Source: Datnioides undecimradiatus (taxonomy: Eukaryota; Chordata; Actinopteri; Lobotiformes; Datnioididae). Taken from it: a stretch of DNA of 64,000 bases. The position numbers and the translations under genes are program-made. The DNA is taken from contig WARS01001600.1 of the NCBI GenBank assembly GCA_008933995.1, positions 1,240,001 to 1,304,000 of the forward strand, read 5' to 3'. Positions 38,201 to 46,830 of the stretch are shown here, piece by piece. Below the pieces are notes generated by a model. It had not been told where the DNA came from. It saw only the letters and a list, made by a program, of their open reading frames with translations, and ran no database searches. How positions within the stretch are numbered: position 1 is the stretch's first letter; each line of letters starts with the position of its first letter.

Positions 38201-38748
38201 TGTTTTTCCAATCACGCCTGCGAGAGCTTGCAAATCACATCCAGTTCAGGAGAGCCTGTCTCCATTTACTGAGCGGCGGTTTCCTCGCATTCACTGTGGC
38301 TGGCAGGGATACGCTGTCTAGACAATACCTCCAGGAGATGCTGAACAATGACTTGATGGGGAAAAGACACAATCGTGTACACCTAGGCATTGCACAGCAG
38401 ATGTGAGAGTGTTACCACAGACTCTCCAGAGGTTTCACAGCATCCAGAGGCCCACTGTTGGTGCTGGATATTTATAGGAAGCCTTTAGAGGATTCTGCTT
38501 TGTTTTCGGTATGAATGGGGTCTGCTCAGTGGGAAAGCCATGAGAGGATATGCATGTATGAACACAGCCACACATGTAGACACATGTGGGGACTTTTCTG
38601 CTGAGCACAACAGAGAGGGAGTGAATATGTAAAGCAGTGGAGCACAAACACAAATGCTGCACTTACAGAACTGCAGGCTCAGACTGATGATGGCCAGCGC
38701 GGCCCCGCCAACCACCACCAGGAGGAGGAAGCGGTTACGAGCCAGCAT
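25578..38748 (-). CDS. pxylp1: 2-phosphoxylose phosphatase 1, five coding exons, 521 aa
   Basis: Histidine acid phosphatase-family enzyme. The family member PXYLP1 removes the 2-O-phosphate from xylose in the glycosaminoglycan-protein linkage region, in the Golgi, opposing the kinase FAM20B. CDS exons read on the minus strand: 38748-38667, 32955-32767, 32018-31892, 26940-26801, 26605-25578. Their phases (1, 1, 2, 1) join without a frame break and give 521 residues; the human protein is about 480. Residues 1-6 are short and basic and 7-26 form a hydrophobic signal anchor, so topology should be type II. The catalytic RHGDR motif is at residues 107-111 and the distal HD pair at 403-404. N-glycosylation sequons lie at N83, N370 and N509. 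The family signature CEMGELTQTG spans the exon 4/5 junction. The extra length is mainly a basic, low-complexity insertion near 434-459. The match to the mammalian protein runs the whole length, so identity is secure; which teleost paralogue it is was not tested. Confidence 0.95.
26801..26940 (-). CDS. pxylp1: PXYLP1 coding exon 4
   Basis: Encodes residues 134-179 after completing R133, entering in phase 2 and leaving in phase 1 (140 bases). It contains SPTHPLLNSFISHMG, WESPLSS and NHSACEMGELTQT, which align closely with mammalian PXYLP1. The acceptor is TTCACCTCCCACAG and the donor GTAGGC (26800-26795). Only 195 bases of intron separate it from the terminal exon. Confidence 0.93.
27912..27940. 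repeat. (AC)n microsatellite in PXYLP1 intron
   Basis: Pure run preceded by ACACGCGCGCTCTC. Confidence 0.95.
28390..28570. other. Conserved-looking non-coding block in PXYLP1 intron
   Basis: Unique sequence with TAATTGGC, CCCAATTACATTAAG and GGGATTATTATCACTG, i.e. clustered homeobox, GGATTA and GATA-like motifs. Confidence 0.25.
28681..28727. repeat. (GT)23 microsatellite in PXYLP1 intron
   Basis: Pure run. Confidence 0.95.
30400..30540. other. Conserved-looking non-coding block in PXYLP1 intron
   Basis: Contains CAATTCAATTTTCATTAATT followed by ACTGGAATTGACC and GAGGTCAAAGATCAAGG (TCF/LEF-like TCAAAG and nuclear receptor-like AGGTCA). The texture resembles a deeply conserved enhancer. Confidence 0.3.
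31151..31190. repeat. (GT)/(GC GT) mixed array
   Basis: GTGCGTGCGTGC-type alternating purine-pyrimidine DNA. Confidence 0.85.
31892..32018 (-). CDS. pxylp1: PXYLP1 coding exon 3 (catalytic RHGDR)
   Basis: Encodes residues 92-132 plus two bases of codon 133. It includes HSPADYKLLSVQVMIRHGDR, the phosphohistidine-accepting motif of histidine acid phosphatases, then YPLYSIPKTKRPAIDCTL. The acceptor is CTCCTCTGACAG. The donor required by homology and phase is GTTCAC at 31891-31886, an unusually poor site after CAG. No better donor keeps the reading frame into exon 4. Confidence 0.9.
32361..32396. repeat. 11-bp x3 minisatellite
   Basis: CTCTAACTCGT is repeated three times without change, then CTC. 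It lies in the PXYLP1 intron between coding exons 2 and 3. Confidence 0.8.
32767..32955 (-). CDS. pxylp1: PXYLP1 coding exon 2 (stem region)
   Basis: Encodes residues 29-90 with split codons at both ends (189 bases, phase 1 to phase 1). It starts NLIPTTP and contains KSRKR at 55-59, the NRT sequon at 83-85 and the ending EQAWEG. This is the luminal stem between anchor and catalytic domain, and the least conserved part of the protein. The acceptor is CCTCCACAG (32956-32964) and the donor GTGAGG (32766-32761). Confidence 0.92.
33745..33799. repeat. (AC)27 microsatellite in PXYLP1 intron
   Basis: Longest uninterrupted CA run in the window. Confidence 0.95.
34273..34313. repeat. Perfect 16-bp inverted repeat, 9-base loop
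   Basis: TACAGCCATGTCTCAC (34273-34288) pairs exactly with 34298-34313 around the loop GGCTCAACA. It lies in the PXYLP1 intron about 350 bases downstream (minus-strand sense) of the candidate alternative exon. Confidence 0.6.
34666..34711 (-). CDS. pxylp1: Candidate alternative first coding exon of PXYLP1 (signal-peptide-like)
   Basis: Inside the intron between coding exons 1 and 2 the minus strand has an ATG at 34711-34709 with G at -3 and G at +4, and an in-frame TGA eight codons upstream. It encodes MGSAAAAHLLLFLIS, then one base before a strong GTGAGT donor at 34665-34660. The exon ends in phase 1, exactly what coding exon 2 (starting 32955) needs, giving ...LFLIS-V-NLIPTTP. The product would be 509 residues with a short, uncharged, signal-peptide-like N-terminus in place of the basic signal anchor. 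The open frame, donor and phase are seen directly; use as an alternative promoter or first exon is inference. It could be coincidental, but the combination is unlikely by chance. Confidence 0.5.
34857..34879. repeat. (CA)n microsatellite
   Basis: Lies about 150 bases upstream (minus-strand sense) of the candidate alternative PXYLP1 exon. Confidence 0.9.
35180..35208. repeat. (AC)n microsatellite
   Basis: Pure run. Confidence 0.95.
36261..36274. promoter_or_regulatory. RFX X-box motif in PXYLP1 intron
   Basis: GTTACCATGGAAAC matches the 14-base RFX consensus with two changes and has the central AT spacer. It lies in the intron between PXYLP1 coding exons 1 and 2, about 1.5 kb upstream of the candidate alternative exon. 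No other promoter element was recognised beside it. Confidence 0.35.
38667..38748 (-). CDS. pxylp1: PXYLP1 coding exon 1 (signal anchor)
   Basis: Encodes residues 1-27 plus the first base of codon 28: start MLARNRFLLL, then a hydrophobic run ending SLSLQF. The mammalian protein begins the same way (M-L-x-R-N-R-F-L-L-L). The donor is GTAAGT at 38666-38661, a near-perfect consensus, leaving phase 1. An acceptor-like CAG at 38814-38816 would make this an internal exon with 65 bases of 5' UTR (38813-38749). Confidence 0.93.
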
Positions 38749-38813
38749 CTTGTCATGTGATTGGTCCGCGTCCCTTTCCGTCAGCCATCCACACCACAGC
38801 CCATCCCTGCAGC
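38749..38813 (-). other. pxylp1: PXYLP1 5' UTR part of exon 1 (putative)
   Basis: On the minus strand a pyrimidine-containing stretch ending TGTCCAG precedes position 38813, so the start-codon exon probably begins there and is joined to one or more non-coding 5' exons further up. The bases just before the ATG read GACAAG, a fair start context. The acceptor was chosen by eye and has no transcript support. Confidence 0.45.
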
Positions 38814-39369
38814 CTGGACACAGCGGAGTGAGTGAGCTAATGAGAATTACTGTACAATCTGCTTTCATACCATAAATAATCTCATGAGCAGCAGGATAAT
38901 CTCCATTTCAAAGGGAAACAATTCATTAAAATTGATATCATATGAGAATGCTCATTAGATGTAGCGTTTGCTCCTTGCTTCCTCCCTCCACTGTACGAGT
39001 TGGCTGAGCTGTAAGAGAAACAGGAGTAGAGGCAGACTCTGTCTGATCTGTCTGATGTTGAGAAAAGGCAAGCACTGCTCAGTCAGACTGGTATAGGCAC
39101 CGATATAACAACCTGATGAAGCAGATCGAGTATCGGCATCACCAATCTACATTCAGTCGTTCTCTGTTCTGTTCCGACAACATAGCGTGCATAAAGCTGC
39201 AGCCATGTGCTTCTCATAAAATCATTTTATGAAGACAGTAAAAGAAGGCCTCCACTGTGAAACAGGGTGACAGTGAAGTTTGCAGGTCACTTTTTGTCTG
39301 GAGGTTATCTCAGACTTGGACTGAACACATTTCATCACATGTTTAACAAACCTTGATAAACGAGAAAGA

Positions 39370-39790
39370 CTCAGGGAATAATAAGTGTGTCATTAACGGG
39401 AAACCTGCTGCAACCAGAGTTAAAGAAACAGTGCTGATGGAGGAGGAGGTTACTTTGGGTCAGAGAAAATGACGGAGCCACACCCAGGTGACGCTGTTTG
39501 AAGAGATGCAGGAGTGGTATGTTTAAGGAAGTGTCGATTAATCCCCAGTGGTTTACTTTCAAACCCTGGGGCTTTGTAGCACTGACAGAGCTGCCCAATA
39601 TTCAGGGGAACAGGAGGGAAGTGCTTAACATCAGAAGTGAGACAACATGGGGGGAAAGAGAAAGCATCACTGGTGCATCCAATGTAGTGACAATGTCCGG
39701 ATACTGGAAAAATGGAAAATGCCTTCAACTTAGCAAAGAGCTCCCTGAGATGATCGTAATACGTCTGCGCTTTGTCAATATCTGACATTC
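39370..39790 (-). pseudogene. Degraded gypsy-type LTR retrotransposon reverse transcriptase fragment (candidate)
   Basis: A 112-codon minus-strand frame begins MSDIDKAQTYYDHLRELFAK. The HLRELFAKL segment, a following HYIG and a later FPPVPLNIGQL resemble, in the correct order, the thumb region of Ty3/Gypsy reverse transcriptases (HLRxLFxxL, TYLG, FPxPxxxxQL). Intervening residues do not fit, as expected for a decayed copy with frame damage. No LTRs or integrase were seen nearby. The match is by eye and weak. Confidence 0.35.
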
Positions 39791-40854
39791 ACATTATGCA
39801 GTATGAGAGCCATTAACAGTAAATGTCATCTGATCTACCATCCTCAGTGTGTGCCGGCTGCTTTAAGGAAACATAAGTTAGTAATGTCCTTATACCTTAA
39901 ACCACCGCTTTATCCCATCTTTTAAGGAGCCATGTGAATCCCTCTGTGCTGTGTTGCTCAAACATGAAGGGTAGAATCTGAACACAATGTTGTTTGTTTG
40001 TTTTCTTGTTAACTCTAATTGTTGAGGGGTTGTGCAAAGCGTTGAATCAAAGCCAAAGCAATAGCAGCCCTAACAGCTAACAAATGTCCTGTCATCTGAC
40101 CAAGTATCCAAGGAAATTCAGACAACTCACATGCTCTTTCTTAGATTTCCAGTGTCACACAGATGTACAGCAGTGTGACAGCCTGTGCCACTTTCCACCA
40201 TAAACCCAGCAGTTATACATGCCCATGAATAGTCTGTTCAAGGGCAGAGGGTTGGAAACCAGGCAGACACATGGAGGAGGACCAAGCTGAAACTGCAGTA
40301 AATGCAGCCCTACACAATAAACCCTACCATTAGGCGGTCTAAAAATACTCCCAGGATGGAGGGTTTAAGTCTAACCAAGGTACAGTAAAACGATGCTTCA
40401 GGCAGAATACGAACAGCAAACATGCCTCTCCTGACCCATTTCACTGCCTGCACACACGGGACGAGGCTTCAGGATGCCTCACACCAAACTCCAGTCAGCA
40501 GTTCAACGCTGTGTTACCTGTTAGTTATAAACCAGTCCAATGTAATACATTATATATATCTTACACAAATAACTGTATCCCAAAATACACATAGGCAAAA
40601 AATGAATTATCATCTTCTATCCACACCTGTCACACTGTTTGCTGTCATCGTGTACTCTGGAGGAGCACCGTAGCCGCTCATGTTCGACCGCTGAGCACTT
40701 GCACTGTTACATGCACCCATCAGCACGCAAAAGGAAACTGAATGGCCTGAATTTTGGCCCTTTCTTGCTGTGACAACACTTTGTTTTAAGTCATGCAAAG
40801 TGCCATTTTCCTCCTCGTAACGGGCAGGTATCAGGGAACAACGCGTAACAGATA

Positions 40855-41145
40855 CAGACAACTAACTAGATTGTTTAGTAACTACTCTGCATCATGTATC
40901 AATACTCAATTAACTCACAGATATTAATAAACTAATTATTACCTAATAACTCATTAACAGAGGATCCCATTACTCACCACTATTGGGGAAGTATTAACAC
41001 GTCATCAGTTCTTAAGTCGTTCCTGATTGGTTCGTGGCTCGTTTCTAAATTAACTAACCACATATTAATGATTAGCTACTCGGGAGCAGTTAATCATTAA
41101 CTAATGCCTAACTAGGAGTTAGTTCCTCGTCTGTTGCCTGGTAAC
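40855..41145. repeat. Degenerate AT-rich repeat built on TAACTA / ATTAAC words
   Basis: About 290 bases are dominated by short variants such as TTAACTAA, GTAACTACTC (40880 and 41141), ATTAAC and CTCATTA, unlike the flanks. This looks like a decayed tandem or short interspersed repeat. It ends at RFX motif 1. Confidence 0.45.
41133..41145. promoter_or_regulatory. RFX X-box-like motif 1
   Basis: GTTGCCTGGTAAC is an inverted half-site pair (GTTGCC / GGTAAC, one-base spacer) matching RFX-family binding sites. It lies at the end of a degenerate AT-rich repeat, so it may have come with that repeat. Confidence 0.35.
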
Positions 41146-41159
41146 TACTCAAAGTGTAC

Positions 41160-41760
41160 GCCCGCCGTTGTAAAGTGTTGCTATGACAACAGAACGTGGT
41201 CTCGCGGGTAAGCTAGCGACAGTGCTAGTTAACTAGTTGGCTAACGGTTAGCTAAGTTAGCTGCTTACAAGCATTAATAATGCAGGTTAGCCCCAAGCTC
41301 CCACCGGCAGGCGCGCGGAGAGCACTGCCCCTGGAGCTACCGACCTCCCCGCTGTCGTGTCATTTGTCGCGGACTTGTCTAAACTTTATTCCTCGCTACT
41401 TGTTGCTTCCATGTGCGGGACTTGACACACGTCTACGGGCTCGTGCGGAGCTTTGTACCGCGGTTCACCCGAGCGGGCGAGCGAGCCAACAAATTTAAAA
41501 GCTTCAGCCGCCGCAACGATACTCGCTGCAGAAGACGAGCAGACACTCAGAGAGGATGGTTTAACAGCGCAGGGCAACATAAAACAGCGTCTCAAACATC
41601 TCCTCTTACCCGCAGGAGGTGTGTGTCTCAGAACCGCAGAGAACCGGGTTCAACACTTGAATCCAGCGCGTCGGTGTCTCCGGTACTACAACACATCCAC
41701 GGGCACTACCGACTGCCGACAAAGCTGCACAGACCGGCGTCAAGTCAAACGTAACATGCA
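41160..41760. promoter_or_regulatory. CpG-rich promoter-like block between the two genes
   Basis: This is the most CpG-dense part of the spacer, bounded by AT-rich DNA. It begins just after two RFX-type motifs. It holds a plus-strand donor-like CGG|GTAAGC near 41208 and overlapping unrecognised open frames on the plus strand, followed by AATAAA at 41787-41792. It may be the distal promoter of PXYLP1 (minus strand; donor-like sites at 40978|GTGAGT and 41943|GTAAGT could end non-coding 5' exons), a plus-strand non-coding transcript, or both. Direction cannot be settled from sequence. Confidence 0.45.
41177..41190. promoter_or_regulatory. RFX X-box motif 2
   Basis: GTTGCTATGACAAC differs at two positions from the symmetric 14-base X-box GTTGCCATGGCAAC. 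It sits 31 bases after motif 1, at the edge of the CpG-rich block, the distance from a promoter at which X-boxes of ciliary genes are usually found. Confidence 0.45.
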
Positions 41761-42057
41761 CCAGTCTGTCAAACAATAGCTGTCAAAATAAAGGTAGTCT
41801 GTGAAGGTGCCACGTCTATGGTCGGATACGGGACGCAGGAGGATGCAAATCTAATAATCATGTCAGTGATGCATTTATTGAACTTCACATATGCAAAAAC
41901 CTTTAGGGAACACCTCTCCTTAGCAAACCACCACACACTTACCTCCTCCTGCAGACTGAGCAGCGGCAGGGCATTTCAGAGAACAAAGGCACATTAGAGC
42001 CGACCGTGTGATCTTATTTTGAAAGTATAGCGTATTGATTTCCGGTTTGCTTTATTC

Positions 42058-42095
42058 TTCTTTCTAACCTGACGGTCGTGTCAGGTTAGAAAGAA
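42058..42095. repeat. Perfect 16-bp inverted repeat, 6-base loop
   Basis: TTCTTTCTAACCTGAC at 42058-42073 is exactly complementary to 42080-42095 around the loop GGTCGT. It lies about 115 bases upstream (minus-strand sense) of the GTAAGT donor-like site at 41942. No T-run follows as in a pol III terminator and no tRNA boxes are seen. Confidence 0.6.
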
Positions 42096-44503
42096 ACCGG
42101 TTGGTTTGCGAACAGCCAGCTCTGCCAAAATCCCAACCTCACTGCCCCATCTACCGGACCGGCAACAGCAATGCACCATGATGCTGCCTTCAAGGCCTCC
42201 AGGCTGTGAACTAATGAATGTGGTGCATTCAAATGCTTTTTTCTAGTAGAAACAAAGAGGACTCTGTAACTCAAACATATAAATCAAAATGCTTGATTTA
42301 GGTTTTACATTTCACATCAGTATTAACTTAGCTTTTCATGTGTTTCATACAGACATTTTTATTATTGGAGGTAATATCGAATCATAACACTACGCTTTTC
42401 TGATGTACCTGTGCTTTTGTATTTGTCCAACAATGATGCATTTATGCTTACGCCTCAGACACAGGATGACATATGTAAGACATTTTATCTCTGTCCTCCA
42501 GATCCTGAGTTTGCAATCAAATCCTGACTTTTAGCAAATCCTGACGATGACTATGATGCTGATCTGTAGATCACTGACATGATCCTATACAGGTTCGACA
42601 TACACATAAACCTTTAAGCCATCACGAATGACTGTCACTCCTGGGAACAAAGGAAGTGGACACCCATAAAGACAATTCATGAGCTGACACACAAAACAAA
42701 ACCTGAGTATCTAGGAGTAAACAGCTGCTTGGAGGAGAAATCGGTTAATGTAAGCCATAATAACAGGCGAGGGAGCATTTCACACAGACTGTTTCAGAAA
42801 TGCACTTGTGAAAGTTTCAAATTTCAGATGAACTGCTGACCCAGCACATATGAAGGAGGAGGAAGGTATGTGAAGGAGGAAGCGAGGTATCGAGCATGAC
42901 ATTGTCATGATATTTGTCCCGTTATCACATGTCCTCTTCTTTCAGCATCAGTTAACTGGCAAAAGTTATAATAAAGTGCAAAAAATGTGGACATACACTG
43001 AAAAATGATGTCAAATTATTCAGAATTTTTGCAACATTTCTGCTGATAAACATTACTTTCTGTCATTTGTACACACTCAGTTTCTAAATATACATATACT
43101 GCAAATATACTAAGCTTATTTCATATCCCCTTGTGATATTAGGGGTGTAAAGTAACTTCTGGTTCCTGCATTACTTGTATTTTACTTGACAATTCTAATA
43201 TTACACTACATCTCATGGGGAAATAACTACAGCATTAATGTGATGTTCCAATATTTGTATCAGTATTAATTATCCATATGCATGAACACGTGCATAACAA
43301 TATAACCTTGACAGAGCAGTTTGGCCTGTGCAGTGTGTACTTTTAGTGCACAATGCTTACACACATGAACTAATGTACAGTTCTAAATGCAGGACTTTTA
43401 CTTGCTGTGGAGTATGCCCACAGTGAAGTATTGTGTCTTGAAGTGTAGGATGTGGATACGTCCTCCACCACTGGCTGATATAGTTTCTGTAGGGGGCAGC
43501 CTCTTCTTCCTTTTTATAGTCACAACACTTTTTTTTTAAATACACCACAGAGTATTCTCTATTTCATGGGTTTTTAGTCATATTTTGGCAAACATATAAC
43601 AGTAGCAAACTGAAAATGGACAGTAGAGAAGTGGATTATGTTGCAGGAGTGATTCAAGAAGTTCCTGCAATCGTTTTAATATTGTGTTTCAGCCATTATC
43701 ATGAATTATAGATGCTGCGAATTCAAGTGATCCGCAACCTTCATTCACTCTCACGGAGCAAACTGTAACAGCCCCATTCAAAGCTTACAGGTCGTTTATG
43801 TTTGACACTCAGACAAAGACTGGAAAACTGTTTTACAGCTCCTTTGTGTTGACTTGTCTTCATGTGGGTGAAGCATCATTCAAACTGTTCTGATGGCAGA
43901 ATAATTGGTTTATATTGTGAGTTGCTATTAATGTGTAACTGACAGTTGAGTACAATGTTTTTGTTTGATACCACCGAATTGTATTTCATTTTCAAATTGT
44001 GAGTCTTTTGTGCAACCTTCAAGGATCTCATAGATGAGATGTGTGGTACAAAGTTACCAGCCTGGTCTCCTCCAGACTGCTGCTGACAGTCCTGTAGCGC
44101 TGCCGTCTGGCTGCTGCTAATCAGTGTCATCCCGCCTGCAGCACACCACTGTCTGCTCATGTGGTTAGCAAATTCTGCAAAGAGGCACAGAGTTTATTCA
44201 CATTCAGCCTCGGTCAGAGCAAGACACCGAGACGTGCGTCAAGGACTGGGAGAAAAACAAGCTTATAATAGTGCTCGGTATCCAACAGCACAACGCAGTG
44301 TGTCACAATGCATTCTTAGTTGCCTCACCTGGTTGAATCAGAGCCACACAGATGCCAAAATCCATTCTCCCATCTCAGCACTTGTCAGGCATTGTCTACT
44401 GAGACGCACAAACCAATCAATTAATTACTGCATGTGTTTGTCTTCGTTTTAAAGCATTCTAATCTAATAATCAGTGTGAGTTTCACATGTATTCTGTCAG
44501 TGG

Positions 44504-44532
44504 AAAAAAAAAAAATATATATATATATATAT
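44504..44532. repeat. A12 followed by (TA)n
   Basis: Simple AT sequence in the spacer between the genes. Confidence 0.9.
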
Positions 44533-46549
44533 CACACTGAAAATCTAATCCTCTTGTCTTCTCACAGACCTTGAATGGTTACTCCACAAAGCAAATTAAT
44601 TCAGCACTTCTGCACTTCAATCGATCCACTGAAAATCAGCTCCTGGTCTACAAACAGCCTCTCATTAGCACAATTTGGTAGCTGAACGTTATTGATGCAG
44701 AACAGCAGGTAGAGCATTAGGCTGGCAGCTCAGATACTGACGGATGGATCATGCAGACAGACTCATCTCTGCGTCATTTGTCTGCTCCTATACTCTAGTT
44801 TATACTCTGTCGTGGAGGCAGCCTGTTTACACTCCTATAACTGACTGAAACAAGCTGCTGGATAACCTTGTTCTCACTCATCTGGAGTCATGTTTCTGTG
44901 ATGAAACCAAGTCCAATCTGTTTTTGGTCTCGCAACATATATTTCTCATAACGTTTTATTATTTATTAATGTTTATTAATGTCACTCTGCAACTGTGTCC
45001 CTAAAACATTCATTTCTAAGTCAATAAACTGATAAATTGACAATAAATATGTGTTTTTACATGAGCATGATTCTTCCTGTGAGGACATTACGTTGCCACT
45101 GATTGGCCCCAGTATAGTCGTCGCTGTGGCTCCTGCATCTGCAGAGGGGTCCCAGAACAGACTTAGCTCCATTACTGATGACTGAATCAGCCACCCCTGA
45201 GGAAGCTCCCAGGCCTTCACTGGATCATTGTCTGAGACGTCCTGGCCCCTCTGCTGCAGTAATATCTGAAGGTACGGTGGTCATATGAGTCGAGCTGCTG
45301 AACGTGCTACCACTTAGCCTGACCTTTTCCCTTCCCACTCTACTCTGCACCAACAGAAGTCATGGGACAGGGATGACAGGGATGATGTGGATGATTGGGA
45401 CTGGCACGTCTGTGCACATGGGCCCTGTGTGCATATTTGTTGTCCTGTGGAAGACTGGAAAAGTTTGTAATTTTAAGAAAAAGTGTAAAAAGGTCTGTTT
45501 TCCACCCCAAAGGGTGACCTTCATCCTGTGAGCTTTAGTACAGTCCAGTTTTAATGCTGTGTTGACATAATTGTAGGAGAATCCAAGTCATGCTTGGCAG
45601 CCAGACGTGCGGACGTCATAAGACAATGATTTGAACCAACCCAACAGGCTGCGGTGAGTGCATGCCTGGTGGCTGCTTGATTTCATTTTCAAATAACCAC
45701 GAGTTTCATTTCTCAGTGTATGAATGGAGGTGGTTATATAACAATACATTTCTCCTCAGACTTCTGTCATTCACTGTCTTTTTTACAAATGCAACACGAC
45801 AAGGTCGGACGCATGTTCTGTCCTCCACAAAGTAAAATTACAGCACAACCGCGGCATCAGATTGAAAAGTAACACTTGTCTGTCACTGCAGGAGCTGCAA
45901 GGTACACGAGAGCTTTGGAGTCTCATGTTGATCCGTGAGAGTGAACCAAAACAGTAAAACAGACAATGAGGTGAAAGATGACAAAATGATGCATTAGACT
46001 GCAGAGACTGGAGCTGTTTCTCTGTGGGTTAGTCACGGTGATGTCAAATCAAACATATCAATAAAGAATATAATATTGAGGTCGTAGTGAGCGGTGCTGT
46101 TGTACTGGAGTGCTTTATGTCAATAAGTGTTTCTAATATCCAACATAACTGATACAAACTGATGCAAAGGACCTAAATGAATTTGCACTGATCAAACTAC
46201 AGTGGGCTGAAGTGATGGATATCTGTATTTTGCATTCACAGTCAGTGAGACATTCTACTAAAACGTCTAATCTGTTCTTGTCTCCAAATCCTAATGTTTT
46301 CACCTGAAATTCAGCACCGTAACCCCGCCCCCCGCTCTCCAGCCACCCCGCTCACTTTTCCCTGTCTGTGTTTTGTGCGTTCTCCACAGATGCTTCTCCA
46401 ACTTGCAACCAGTTGCTCTCAGACTTTCTCTCCTTTCACATCTGCACGCCTGTTCCCATCTCTCACCAACCCTGCAGATACTGCACCCACCCCTCACCTG
46501 CAACTCACACCATCACGACCCACTCACCTTTTATACACACACACACACA

Positions 46550-46830
46550 CACGCAGGTCTGCTGCCTTTGTTCTTTGACATACTGTTTAGTTACGTCCCC
46601 TGTGCCTCACGTTTTGGTGCTCTAACCTCTGAAACCCGTATCCTGTTCATCTGTTGAACCTGTAACCTGTGTTGGGCTTTGGCTTTCTGTCTGCTCCTTG
46701 CTGGATGTGTCACTCCCCTGTAAGCCTTTTAACCTCATTTTGTTATTAAAATCCCTCAGCTGCATCTGCCCCGCCTCAGGCACCTGCATTTGGGTCCATT
46801 TTGTCTCATTTATTCCCGTCACCCTGCTTG
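46550..46830 (+). mobile_element. Retroelement-like 3' tail, copy 2
   Basis: The same 15-base CTGCATTTGGGTCCA occurs at 46784-46798 in the same orientation, again after pyrimidine-rich DNA and a TATTAAA-like stretch. Outside the shared motif the two copies have diverged. Confidence 0.4.

Larger units (their letters stand above)
32956..38666 (-). other. PXYLP1 intron between coding exons 1 and 2
   Basis: 5.7 kb. It contains the candidate alternative first exon (34666-34711), a perfect hairpin (34273-34313), an X-box-like motif (36261), the (AC)27 array and a conserved-looking stretch near 37050-37180. Confidence 0.8.
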
